Shown: piece by piece, positions 43,187 through 52,156 of the stretch
How positions within the stretch are numbered: the stretch's first letter is position 1
Layout of the letters: the number at the start of each line of letters is the position of its first letter
Origin: Aquibacillus sediminis
Lineage (GTDB): Bacteria > Bacillota > Bacilli > Bacillales > Amphibacillaceae
DNA length: 64,000 nt
NCBI RefSeq assembly: GCF_005870085.1
Contig: NZ_SZNM01000004.1
Span: 248,001-312,000 of the forward strand
Direction of reading: 5' to 3'
Position numbers and translations under genes: made by a program
The notes under the pieces: model-generated
Databases searched by the model: none
What the model was told of the DNA's origin: nothing
What the model saw: only the letters and a program-made list of their open reading frames with translations

Positions 43187-44539
43187 TTAACTGATTTCTG
43201 TTTGATGTTTATTTGTTGGCCATAGATAACCGATAATTGCTCCAATTAAGGCTGGAACAATCCAACCAAGTCCAATGCCGTAAAGTGGTAAATAGTCTAA
43301 GTAGACATTTGTAATTGCTTCCAGGATGGAAAATGTTAGACTAGGTAAGCTCTCGACTAAAGCGCTATAGCCATCAATAATGCTAACGAAGAAGGTTAAA
43401 ATCATCGATACGACATAAACCCCTTTTTTATGGTCAAAAACAGAGGAGCTTAGACCTAAGACAATAAGTACAATTGCTAACGGATAGAGGAACATTAGAA
43501 CAGGTATTGCAAATTGTATAATATTGTTTAAGCCAAAGTTGGCAATCGTAAACGATACAAGACATAAAATAAGGACGAACATTTTATAACTCACTTTTGG
43601 AAATACTTCATGAAAAAATTCACTACATGCCGTGATCAGTCCGATACTCGTCTTTAAACAAGCAAGTACAATAATAATGGCAAGTAAAATAGCTCCAAAT
43701 GAACCGAAATAATGTTGGGCTACAGCAGCAAAGATGAGTCCACCATTTTCATATGTTCCAATCGCAGCCACACTGGAAGCTCCCATATACGTGATCAATC
43801 CATAAATAATTGTCATTAGTCCCATTGCAAAAATTCCTGATTTCCATGTAGCACTTGCAATTCCCTTCACATCAGTAATTCCTCGCCCCTTAATGGCGTT
43901 TATTACGACAATACCAAATGCAAGCGAGGCAAGTGCATCCATTGTGTTATATCCCTCTTGAAATCCAGTCATAAATGCCATGTTTGTATAATCCCCAATT
44001 GGCTCATTGAATTGCCCCATCGGCTTCACTAACGCAACAATAATTAATAGGAATAAAAACACTAAAAATGCAGGTGTTAAATACTTACCGATGTAGTCAA
44101 TAATTTTAGCTGGATTTAGCGAAAAAACATAAACAATCGCAAAAAATAAAAAACTAAATATCCCTAGCCACAAACTGATGTGTTCGGGTTGTATAAAAGG
44201 TTCAAAACCAACAACGAATGGTACGGTTGCTGTACGAGGGATCGCGAAAAATGGACCAATCGTTAGATATAGGGCCATACTAAAAACTAAACCAAACAGC
44301 GGGTGTACCCTTCCTGCTAGGTCACGTACCCCATTACTCCCAGATAAGCCAATCGCTAAAATACCGAGTAACGGCAGTCCGATCGTTGTTAATAAAAAAC
44401 CAATGATTGCTGGCCAAAAGTTCGTTCCAGCTAGCTGTCCTAGTTGGATTGGGAAAATGAGGTTCCCAGCTCCAAAATACATACCGAATAACATCGTACC
44501 TACGACAGCATAGGTTGATAAAGGTACCTTTTGTTGCAT
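43187..44539 (-). CDS. brnQ: Branched-chain amino acid transporter BrnQ
   Basis: Sodium-coupled importer of leucine, isoleucine and valine (LIVCS family). About twelve membrane segments; conserved start GTMLFGMYFGAGNLIFPIQLG and NPAKIIDYIGKYLTPAF mid-protein. Length 450 aa is typical. Of two close ATGs, the one at 44539 has 8-nt spacing from AAGGAG and is preferred to 44545. Divergent from the Rieske oxidoreductase gene. Confidence 0.96.
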   Translation of the reverse strand: MQQKVPLSTYAVVGTMLFGMYFGAGNLIFPIQLGQLAGTNFWPAIIGFLLTTIGLPLLGILAIGLSGSNGVRDLAGRVHPLFGLVFSMALYLTIGPFFAIPRTATVPFVVGFEPFIQPEHISLWLGIFSFLFFAIVYVFSLNPAKIIDYIGKYLTPAFLVFLFLLIIVALVKPMGQFNEPIGDYTNMAFMTGFQEGYNTMDALASLAFGIVVINAIKGRGITDVKGIASATWKSGIFAMGLMTIIYGLITYMGASSVAAIGTYENGGLIFAAVAQHYFGSFGAILLAIIIVLACLKTSIGLITACSEFFHEVFPKVSYKMFVLILCLVSFTIANFGLNNIIQFAIPVLMFLYPLAIVLIVLGLSSSVFDHKKGVYVVSMILTFFVSIIDGYSALVESLPSLTFSILEAITNVYLDYLPLYGIGLGWIVPALIGAIIGYLWPTNKHQTEIS

Positions 44540-44651
44540 ATGCATTGCTCCTTCTTGTTGTTTGTTGCTTTCTTAGTTATGTCGAGTAAAGATTAATAGT
44601 AACAAGGATAAGCAAAAGGCACAATACATTTTTTGAAAATTTTTATTAAAC

Positions 44652-44669
44652 AGTAAACAAACGTTTACT
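44652..44669. promoter_or_regulatory. Palindromic operator candidate between brnQ and the oxidoreductase
   Basis: AGTAAAC-AAAC-GTTTACT, perfect 7-bp arms with a 4-bp centre, in the divergent intergenic region. Size and symmetry fit a dimeric repressor such as a TetR or LacI type. No regulator gene is adjacent. Confidence 0.45.
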
Positions 44670-44771
44670 AATAATTTAAAAAAGGTGATACAACTCATCA
44701 GATTAAACACATAGAAAGCCCATGTTTGCAGAAACTAACGGAAAACATTTTCAATGATGGAGGACATATAA

Positions 44772-46331
44772 ATGGATAATCATTTAAACAATTATCACTT
44801 ACCACAGTTCCCTGAACCGTATTGGAGAGAATCAACTTCTATTCCTGAGTTTCCGAAATTAGATAAGAGTATCCATGCTGATATTGGTATTGTTGGAGGT
44901 GGAATCACCGGAATTACCACTGCTTATTTATTGACGAAAAAAGGATACAAGGTTGCACTTTTGGAAGCAGATAAGCTACTAAACGGTACGACAGGTCATA
45001 CGACTGCCAAAATTACCGCACAGCATGGTTTGATTTACGATGAACTGATCCAGCATGTGGGGGAAAACAAAGCACAAAAGTATTATCATGCCTGCATGGA
45101 TGCAAAACAATTTATAAAAGATACGATCACCGAATTTAATATTTCTTGTGATTACAGCAAACAAGACGCCTATATTTACACGAATTCTGATAATTACATT
45201 TCCAAAATCGACAAAGAAATGACTGCTTATCAAATGTTAGGTATTGATGGAGAATTAACAAATGAAATTCCGTTAGATTTACCAATCAAAAAAGCGATTG
45301 TCATGAAAAATCAAGCACAATTTCATCCTTTAAAATATTTAAAAGCATTGGTCGAATATATAGCGAAAAACGGGGGGCTTATATTTGAAAATTCGACCGC
45401 CATTGACGTGGAAAATGGAGATCATCCTAATATCATAACGAGAGACGGTCATCGTGTAACATGTAACCATGTTGTCGCAGCGTCTCACTTTCCATTTTAT
45501 GGTGGGCAAGGTTATTATTTCGCAAGAATGTATCCAGAACGCTCATACATTGTAGCAGCAAAATCAACGAAGAACTATCCAGGTGGTATGTACATCAATG
45601 CGGAACAACCAACAAGGTCGATTCGTTCAACAACAATCGATGATCAAGAATTATGGCTTATTGGTGGGGAAAACCATAAAACAGGCCAAGGGGAGTCGAC
45701 AATCAAACATTATGAGAAATTAGCACAATTTGCATGGGAAACGTTTGGATTGGAAACATTCCCATATCGCTGGTCTGCTCAGGATTTAACAACATTAGAT
45801 AAGATTCCATTCATTGGTCGCGTTACAGACGACCAACCAGAAGTTTTAATTGCGACAGGCTTTCGGAAATGGGGCATGACAAGCGGCACCATTGCAGCCC
45901 ACGTTTTAACTGATTTAATAACGGATCAAGATAATGACTATGTCGATTTGTATGCGCCATCACGTTTTCATGCCGATCCAGATGTAAAAAAATTCTTAAG
46001 CATTAATACCGATGTCGCCAAACATTTTATCCATCACAAATTAGAATTCCCAAGTACAAAGATAGAAGAAATAGAAAAGGACCAAGCCAAAATTGTGCGT
46101 ATTAATGGGAACAGAGCGGGTGTATATCGAGATCAGGATGGGGAAGTACATGCTGTTGATACAACGTGCACCCACATGGGATGTGAAGTGAATTGGAATG
46201 AAGGAGATCGCACCTGGGATTGTCCTTGTCATGGTTCGCGTTTTTCCATTGATGGTCAGGTGATGGAGGGACCAGCTCAACAACCATTACAAATGTATCA
46301 TGTTCAACAGCAGGAGGACACAAATGATTAA
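44772..46331 (+). CDS. FAD-dependent oxidoreductase with C-terminal Rieske domain
   Basis: A 519-residue protein like B. subtilis YhfW. The DAO-type FAD domain begins ADIGIVGGGITGITTAYLL (dinucleotide fold) and includes TTGHTTAKITAQHG. The C-terminal ~85 residues are a Rieske [2Fe-2S] domain with CTHMGC and CPCHGSRF (Cys and His ligands). Predicted cytoplasmic amine or amino-acid-type oxidoreductase; substrate unknown. RBS GGAGG. It overlaps the downstream hydrolase gene by 8 nt. Confidence 0.92.
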   Translation: MDNHLNNYHLPQFPEPYWRESTSIPEFPKLDKSIHADIGIVGGGITGITTAYLLTKKGYKVALLEADKLLNGTTGHTTAKITAQHGLIYDELIQHVGENKAQKYYHACMDAKQFIKDTITEFNISCDYSKQDAYIYTNSDNYISKIDKEMTAYQMLGIDGELTNEIPLDLPIKKAIVMKNQAQFHPLKYLKALVEYIAKNGGLIFENSTAIDVENGDHPNIITRDGHRVTCNHVVAASHFPFYGGQGYYFARMYPERSYIVAAKSTKNYPGGMYINAEQPTRSIRSTTIDDQELWLIGGENHKTGQGESTIKHYEKLAQFAWETFGLETFPYRWSAQDLTTLDKIPFIGRVTDDQPEVLIATGFRKWGMTSGTIAAHVLTDLITDQDNDYVDLYAPSRFHADPDVKKFLSINTDVAKHFIHHKLEFPSTKIEEIEKDQAKIVRINGNRAGVYRDQDGEVHAVDTTCTHMGCEVNWNEGDRTWDCPCHGSRFSIDGQVMEGPAQQPLQMYHVQQQEDTND

Positions 46332-47094
46332 AGTTGAAGAACTAGGGACATCTGTGTTTTATGAAAAACTCGGACAAGGGATTCCTATTATATTTATTCA
46401 CCCACCTGGAATGGGAAGGAGAGTATTTGATTACCAAAAACATCTGTCCGATCAATTTCAACTTCTGTTACCAGATTTAAGTGGTCACGGAGATTCCACA
46501 TCACCAGAGACGGATGACCTAATTTCTCAATATGTCAAGGAAATTCGGATGATATTAGACCATGAAAACCTAGATAAAGCGATTATTTGCGGTTATTCTG
46601 CAGGGGGGATGATCGCTCAGCAGGTTGCATTTTCACATCCTGAACGTTTAAAGGCGTTAATCTTATCTGGCGGCTATCCAAAGGTCAATAGTATTATATT
46701 GGCCTCACAATATCACATAGGGATGCGTTTATTCCAAATGTCACCTGACACCCTTGCGAAAATTCTTGCATTCAGTCATACGAATAACCGTAGTTATCAA
46801 CATATTTTATATCACCATATGAAAAAAAGTAATGTACAAAAATGGTATCAGTTTTATGATGAAACACTTCATTACAACTGCACAACCGAATTGGGCAGTA
46901 TTCATGTACCGTCTTTAATCATATATGGAAACAATGCGTTTTGGATGAAAAAGCATAGAGGTTATTATCAACATTTACCCTATGCGAAGATTGCGTATAT
47001 AAAGGAAACATTTCATCAGGTTCCAACTAAACAATGGCAGGCATTCAATCATGTCATAAGGCACTTTTGTAAGATGAACGTAGATTCCAATTAA
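46324..47094 (+). CDS. Alpha/beta hydrolase
   Basis: A 256-residue esterase/hydrolase-fold protein: oxyanion region FIHPPGMGRRVFDYQ, nucleophile elbow GYSAGG (Ser), an acid after the sixth strand (YGNNAFW region) and a late His (FHQVPT). Substrate unknown. The ATG at 46324 lies in the end of the oxidoreductase gene with AGGAGG 6 nt upstream, so translation is probably coupled; the longer frame from 46300 is not used. Confidence 0.88.
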   Translation: MIKVEELGTSVFYEKLGQGIPIIFIHPPGMGRRVFDYQKHLSDQFQLLLPDLSGHGDSTSPETDDLISQYVKEIRMILDHENLDKAIICGYSAGGMIAQQVAFSHPERLKALILSGGYPKVNSIILASQYHIGMRLFQMSPDTLAKILAFSHTNNRSYQHILYHHMKKSNVQKWYQFYDETLHYNCTTELGSIHVPSLIIYGNNAFWMKKHRGYYQHLPYAKIAYIKETFHQVPTKQWQAFNHVIRHFCKMNVDSN

Positions 47095-47154
47095 AATTGT
47101 TGTCCATCACACATAATTCGATTATAATAGACATTGGATTTTTCTGCACTGATA

Positions 47155-47335
47155 TAATGAGGAGTAGGGAGGAGTCTCCATTCCCATTTATCCCGCATGT
47201 AACTGGCCGTAAGACTCCCACTTCAATCTAACGAGGTAAAAACCAAAGAAGTGGGGAGGGCTGGCTGCTAGTAAATGTCCGATTCTGTTTAACTAACAAC
47301 CAATGGGGGATGAAAGAACCCCCACTGATTGAAGT
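47155..47335. mobile_element. Structured non-coding block, possible IS200/IS605-type relic
   Basis: Three hairpins in about 180 bp: GGGA-GGAGTCTCC-ATTCCC (47167-47185); CTCCCACTTC with GAAGTGGGGAG (47215-47224 with 47248-47258); CAATGGGGG with CCCCCACTG (47301-47309 with 47319-47327). Repeated G-rich hairpins of this kind are typical of subterminal palindromes of IS200/IS605 elements. There is no tnpA or tnpB, so it would be a non-autonomous or leftover end. Identification is inference. Confidence 0.4.
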
Positions 47336-47404
47336 TTCACTTTATCCTACTTAGTAATTGTTTTACCATCTATTTCATGGAGATAGAAAAAGGGGTCTTT
47401 CGTT

Positions 47405-48544
47405 TTGAAAATAGTTATAATTACAGAAACATTTATACCATCAACAGACGGAGTTGTGACACGACTTACACATGCTATTAAATATATGAAAAAACAAGGA
47501 CATGAGGTAGTGGTGATTGCACCAGATTTGGGTGTCTATGAATATGAAGGAGCACAAATCGAAGGGGTAAAAGCAACAACATTACCATTTTATCGTTACA
47601 GACCGTTTGCCTTACCACAGAAAAAGGTGAAACGTCTCTTACAAAAACATAACCCTGACCTTGTGCATGTGGTAAATCCTGCTTTGATTGGTGCTACAGG
47701 TGTCCATTATGCAGAGAAATTAGGATATCCTTTAATCGCTTCTTATCATACTCATGTACCAAAGTATTTTGATTATTATAATTTCGGACTTTTAAAACCT
47801 GTTTGTTGGAGTTACTTTAGAATGTTACATAATAAAGCTGATATCAATTTGTGTACGTCAGGAACCGTACGTAAAGAATTAATAGAAAAAGATTTCTTTA
47901 ATGTACATCTTTGGGAACGTGGTGTTGACATTGATCGTTATCATCCAATTCATAAGAATGAATCGATGAGAGAGCGTCTTACAAATGGGAGCAAAGATAA
48001 AAAGTTACTTTTATTTGTAGGACGCTTAGCAAGCGAAAAAGAAATTCACAAATTGAAGCCATTAGTAAAACAAAGGGATGACGTGTGTTTAGCAATTGTT
48101 GGTGACGGACCAGCAAGAGAGGATTTAGAACAAACATTCTCTGGAACAGATACCGTTTTTACTGGCTTTATGCATGGGGAACAATTAGCGCAAGCATTCG
48201 CTTCAGCGGATGCATTTATGTTTCCATCTGTCACCGAGACACTAGGGTTAGTTATTTTAGAAGCGATGGCTTCGGGGTTGCCTGTCATAGCAGCTAAAAG
48301 TGGACCAACGATGGAGCAAATCACTGATGGTAAGACAGGAATCCTATTCGAAAATGAAAATACAGCAAGTTTAATTGAGGCAGTTAATCAATTAGATAAT
48401 GAAGTTTTGTATAAAGAGTTGCGAAAATGCGCCCGAGCAGAAGCAGAAAAATTCAGTTGGTCACGGCCATCCGCGCAGTTACTTAAGTTTTACGAAAAAA
48501 CATTACAATTAAATGATGTAGAAATTGTTGCAACACAAACATAA
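47405..48544 (+). CDS. GT4 family glycosyltransferase
   Basis: A 379-residue retaining GT-B glycosyltransferase. N-terminal domain: ETFIPSTDGVVTRLTHAIKYM; C-terminal domain: LLFVGRLASEKEIH and the nucleotide-sugar site PSVTETLGLVILEAMASGLPV with the EX7E pattern. Close in layout to glycolipid-forming enzymes of the MgtA/SqdX group, so a diacylglycerol or lipid acceptor is plausible but unproven. TTG start; AAGGGG about 10 nt upstream. Terminator follows. Confidence 0.88.
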   Translation: MKIVIITETFIPSTDGVVTRLTHAIKYMKKQGHEVVVIAPDLGVYEYEGAQIEGVKATTLPFYRYRPFALPQKKVKRLLQKHNPDLVHVVNPALIGATGVHYAEKLGYPLIASYHTHVPKYFDYYNFGLLKPVCWSYFRMLHNKADINLCTSGTVRKELIEKDFFNVHLWERGVDIDRYHPIHKNESMRERLTNGSKDKKLLLFVGRLASEKEIHKLKPLVKQRDDVCLAIVGDGPAREDLEQTFSGTDTVFTGFMHGEQLAQAFASADAFMFPSVTETLGLVILEAMASGLPVIAAKSGPTMEQITDGKTGILFENENTASLIEAVNQLDNEVLYKELRKCARAEAEKFSWSRPSAQLLKFYEKTLQLNDVEIVATQT

Positions 48545-48571
48545 AAATCATTTTATAATTTTTTGATATCT

Positions 48572-48617
48572 CAATATCTCAAGGTTACTTAACCTTTGAG
48601 ACTTGAGATATTGTTTT
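48572..48617 (+). terminator. Terminator of the glycosyltransferase gene
   Basis: 12-bp perfect outer stem CAATATCTCAAG/CTTGAGATATTG (48572-48583 with 48602-48613), inner pairing AGGTT/AACCT, then TTTT. Confidence 0.88.
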
Positions 48618-48688
48618 ACCATTAACTTCCGATAATATATATTATGACCGGGGCGTTATTAGAAACTTACAAAAACCCCCCTTTCTAT

Positions 48689-49060
48689 TTATTCAACCCT
48701 ATATCGATAACTATGATCTTTACTGTTTTCAATATCAATAAATTTCGCGCTATACTCAATAACATCATTCACATTATACTGATGTTTTTTTGCAAACTCT
48801 TTAACATTCTCTATTAATTCCTTATCATAAGTCGTTTTATATTGAACCCGGTCTTTAGGTCGTGTTTGCTTGTCAAAATCAATCGAATCTTGCTTTAAAA
48901 CTTTTGTTAGACCTGTTTCTAATAAATAATTGGTGTGTGTACCATTTTCTTCTGCAATTTGATTTAGTTCTTCTATAAGCGACTTACTAATGTTTGTTCG
49001 AAATTTAACTCTACTAGTATCCGTTGTTTGAACTAATTTGCCTTTAACAACTTTCCACAT
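48689..49060 (-). CDS. Tandem ribbon-helix-helix-like protein
   Basis: A 123-residue protein with two similar halves: RVKFRTNISKSLIEELNQIA...NGTHTNYLLETGLTKVL and RVQYKTTYDKELIENVKEFA...QYNVNDVIEYSAKFIDI. Each has the strand-helix-helix pattern of ribbon-helix-helix DNA-binding domains, so one chain could form the usual two-fold unit. Target unknown. The ATG at 49060 follows AAAGGAG; the frame upstream to 49096 is not used. Stands alone. Confidence 0.6.
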   Translation of the reverse strand: MWKVVKGKLVQTTDTSRVKFRTNISKSLIEELNQIAEENGTHTNYLLETGLTKVLKQDSIDFDKQTRPKDRVQYKTTYDKELIENVKEFAKKHQYNVNDVIEYSAKFIDIENSKDHSYRYRVE

Positions 49061-49443
49061 TAGTTTTACACTCCTTTGATTGCTAGATGTCATCATTCTT
49101 TTTTTACAACAACATGATTCATGTCATTCATTTGAACTGTTTTCGGGCACTCCAAGCTTATAAAGCGAACAAACGTTCTAAGTGTGTGTATTGACCACAC
49201 AATGTCCTTAATGGGTTAAGTATATATGGTTAATCATCTTCTTAACAGCTAAAACTCATTTTCATTACCACCTTGTTACGAAGTTTATTATACAAATTTT
49301 CAACTTATATCCAAGGCCATTCCAATTAATATATTAACGGAAATGGTGTCGACTTTTGCAAAACTCCTTGAAATTGAAATTTGTATTGCTCATCATTTAG
49401 GATATGTACTTCTTTGTAACTAGATCCGCAAGACAGTACTCTT

Positions 49444-49539
49444 TCACTCCTGCTTTTTCAAAAAGCTTAAATTACTTCCTACGTCTACTTTATCTAATTC
49501 AGATAATCCTATCTGGTCATCCATTACATCCTTTGGCAT
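49444..49539 (-). pseudogene. Gene relic
   Basis: A 31-codon frame reading MPKDVMDDQIGLSELDKVDV and SNLSFLKKQE looks coding in composition, with faint coding-like continuation below it. No family recognised. The remainder of 49061-49570 shows nothing else that I can support. Confidence 0.3.
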
Positions 49540-49570
49540 CTTCAGGGAGAAATTAAGTCATTTTTCATTA

Positions 49571-50322
49571 TTATTCGAACAAATGATGTAACAAGCGATC
49601 TTTATCCTCGAAAAATTGCTTCATAATCCTATAATGTTGACTTTCCTCTAGTTTGACATCGTCCATGCCCTCCTCGGTTAGTTCTATGATTTTCGCATGC
49701 GGATATGCCATAAGGATTGGTGAGTGTGTGGAGATAATAAACTGCGACCCTTGATGAACAAGTTCATTGATTCGAGCTAATAAGGACAATTGCCTTAAAG
49801 GGGATAATGCTGCCTCAGGTTCATCCAACATGTATAAGCCATTCCCTGAAACCGTTCATTAAAAGCAGCAAAAAATGACTCTCCATGGGATTGCTCGTGT
49901 AATGATTTTCCTCCAAAGGAATCAATAATTTTACCCCCACCAGGTTCTTTGTCTAAATTTTCGATATTGGTTGCTACATTGTAAAACGTTTCCGAACGAA
50001 AGAAAAATTGATCCTTTGCACGATACGTCCCTTTTACAACACGCAAATAGTCATCTAAGTTAGAATGGGAATCGAAGCTAGAAAAGTTAAAATTAAACGT
50101 GCCACCTTCAGGATTAAAGCCTAGAACAACAGCAATGCCTTCAAGTAATGTTGACTTTCCCGTGCCATTTTCACCGATAATATAGGTGACGTTTGGGTGA
50201 AGTTTTAATTCGTTAAATTTTCGAATGGTTGGTAGTGACAGTGGGAACTGATCATAGGATGGAATCTGATCCCTTTTCAAATATACCTCTCTTATAAATT
50301 GGGTATCATAGTTTAATAGCAT
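49571..50322 (-). pseudogene. Frameshifted AAA/ABC-type ATPase
   Basis: All ATPase motifs are readable: Walker A IIGENGTGKSTLL, signature-like EQSHGESFF, Walker B MLDEPEAALSP, and switch His in ISTHSP. A one-base deletion near 49840-49844 splits it: the first frame reads RFQGMAYTCW where RFQGNGLYMLDEPE is expected. Repaired length is about 250 residues, as in the short AAA_21/YhgH-type ATPases found with defence or repair functions. ATG at 50322 after GGAGGAGG. Authentic pseudogene or single sequencing error. Confidence 0.85.
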
Positions 50323-50362
50323 GGTGTCCTCCTCCAAAGCATTTAGATAAAATTAAACTCGC

Positions 50363-50791
50363 TTATGGTGCAAATGGGAAGTACGTAAAGGCAACAATAA
50401 ATAGCGCAAATCCTCCAACCCAAATGTATAAGATACTAAACAAAATGACGAAACCTATCCATCCCCAGCGCTGCCAAGATTGTTTTGTTAACGCTAGCTT
50501 GACTAAGCGATAGTTGATGATCCCAAGTACATAAAAACCTAATATTAAAAAACATGGTACGACCCACTGACCAACTGACGTGGAAGCTTCTGTTGTCCGT
50601 GCGGAAAAGAAGCCTGACTGGAGTTTTATGATTTGCGACACTACTATGAATATAACAGCAAACACAGCACCAGTGCCACCAATCCACTTCTTTTCTACTT
50701 TAGTCATCCCTATCAATAAACACCAACCAATCACAATAAATAAAATAAATAAAATATAATCGATTGTAGACAGCTCCTTTTTTGCCAACAT
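50363..50791 (-). CDS. Four-helix membrane protein
   Basis: A 142-residue protein with about four membrane segments (DYILFILFIVIGWCLLIGM; GGTGAVFAVIFIVVSQII; VVPCFLILGFYVLGII; WIGFVILFSILYIWVGGFAL). No family recognised. Weak ribosome site. It precedes the broken ATPase on the same strand by about 40 nt. Confidence 0.6.
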   Translation of the reverse strand: MLAKKELSTIDYILFILFIVIGWCLLIGMTKVEKKWIGGTGAVFAVIFIVVSQIIKLQSGFFSARTTEASTSVGQWVVPCFLILGFYVLGIINYRLVKLALTKQSWQRWGWIGFVILFSILYIWVGGFALFIVAFTYFPFAP

Positions 50792-51041
50792 AACAGACGC
50801 GCTTTTCCACCTTAAGGTTAAGGTTCATAATAATTATCAAAAAGAGTCCGCTTTATTTAAGTAACATCCGGCGGCGATGAGGAACCTCGCCCCTGGATGG
50901 TGTATTACTTTAGATATAGTTGTGACATAATTGCCGTTGATTTTCATTCCAGATAAATTTGTTAAATAAACAATAGGATGACTAAATCAATATTTCTTTT
51001 CATCATTTCTTTATCCACCAGCATTATTTCTCACTTTTAAT

Positions 51042-51260
51042 TTATCCTTTATTTTTATACTCACAGGAGAAATGGGCTATTTGTAATCCAGATCTTTCAA
51101 TGGTGGGAAGACCACCTTTATCATAGCATTTATCTACCATGTTTTTGACTTCTATATAGTTAAAATACTGCTGCGTAATTAATATAAAACCAGCAATGAT
51201 AATTAAACAGGCAATGATGATAACTATTGGATTTGACTGTACGAACGATTTAAAATTCAT
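51042..51260 (-). CDS. Small membrane-anchored protein
   Basis: A 72-residue protein: one membrane helix (residues 12-30) and a short outer segment with two Cys (VDKCYDKGGLP and HFSCEYKN) that could form a disulfide. RBS AGGGG. Function unknown. Confidence 0.6.
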   Translation of the reverse strand: MNFKSFVQSNPIVIIIACLIIIAGFILITQQYFNYIEVKNMVDKCYDKGGLPTIERSGLQIAHFSCEYKNKG

Positions 51261-51311
51261 TAATTAACCCCTTATCTTTTTGTTTTGATTCCTCAAACAT
51301 CTCATTTGTTG

Positions 51312-51606
51312 TTATTCCCCAATATTTACCAACCATTTACGTAACTTAGCTTTTGGATAATATACTATACCCTTTACAGTGATGTGTGGAGCGTTAGGAT
51401 ATGCTTCTAATAAAGCTTTTTCATCCTATTTCCCTACACCGATAAAGTAATGGACTTCTGTTCCTTTTATTAGCTCATGATCATTTTACTTTATCAAAAC
51501 GATCAAAAAATTTTGGGTTACGGGGTTTCTGAAATTTTAAGTCCCTCACCGATAAAATAACCAGCGACCTCAATTCGAATCGCGCTCCATCGTAGTAATG
51601 ATCCTC
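51312..51606 (-). pseudogene. Broken gene of unknown family
   Basis: Coding-like stretches: YYDGARFELRSLVILSVRDL and PKFFDRFDKVK, a frame break, then HELIKGTEVHYFIGVGK, a TAG stop, and DEKALLEAYPNAPHITVKGI VYYPKAKLRKWLVNIGE to a final stop at 51312. At least two disabling changes. The unbroken protein would have been near 100 residues or longer; family not recognised. Confidence 0.55.
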
Positions 51607-51735
51607 TTCTCATTTATTCAATATAGATGAATTTTTCGAAATTTTCAATTGATCAACACGTTGTAACTAATACCTAGAATCTCAAACATGAACTTTTATT
51701 TGACTCTTACTAACCGATTGTTCTATTCGGATTCC

Positions 51736-51954
51736 CTATCTTTGTTTCATTTCTTCTAAATATTTTTTTACATCCATTGATTTAAAAAGTAATATAATTA
51801 TGGTTAGTGCAATGACTATAAGGATAAGACTAATCATCGTTGAGATCAAACTCCCACCAGTATAAAGAATAACAAGCTGTAAAATCGTAACCGTTAACCC
51901 AATAAATACCAAACTTCCTATTCTTAATTTATGCAGTTCTGTTAACTTATTCAT
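51736..51954 (-). CDS. Small two-helix membrane protein
   Basis: A 72-residue protein with two adjacent membrane helices (residues 12-32 and 36-57), a basic N-terminus and a charged C-terminal helix (KSMDVKKYLEEMKQR). RBS TAGGGGGG. Function unknown. Confidence 0.55.
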   Translation of the reverse strand: MNKLTELHKLRIGSLVFIGLTVTILQLVILYTGGSLISTMISLILIVIALTIIILLFKSMDVKKYLEEMKQR

Positions 51955-52054
51955 ATACCCCCCTAAAAGTCACAGACCTACCATCCTTATTCTACATACG
52001 ACTCACACATAAAAAAGTTTCACTATATTTAGGACATAGGGACAGGTTTGTTGT

Positions 52055-52090
52055 CCCACCTGTTGGTCCTTCCGCCTTTTAACAGGTGGG
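52055..52090. repeat. Hairpin in a GGGACA-palindrome cluster
   Basis: CCCACCTGTT (52055-52064) pairs with AACAGGTGGG (52081-52090). Nearby are GGGACAGGTTTGTTGTCCC and GGGATAG-TTCA-CTATCC. Similar GGGACAGG words recur at 53222 and 53516. Confidence 0.6.
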
Positions 52091-52156
52091 CGGGATAGTT
52101 CACTATCCACTTGTCCCAATAAAAATGCAATCAATGGGAATAGTAAAGGGTGAAGG

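Noticed and set aside
44546-44771. T-box leader upstream of brnQ
   Set aside because: Amino-acid transporter genes often have one, but no T-box core or terminator/antiterminator pair is seen in this short gap.
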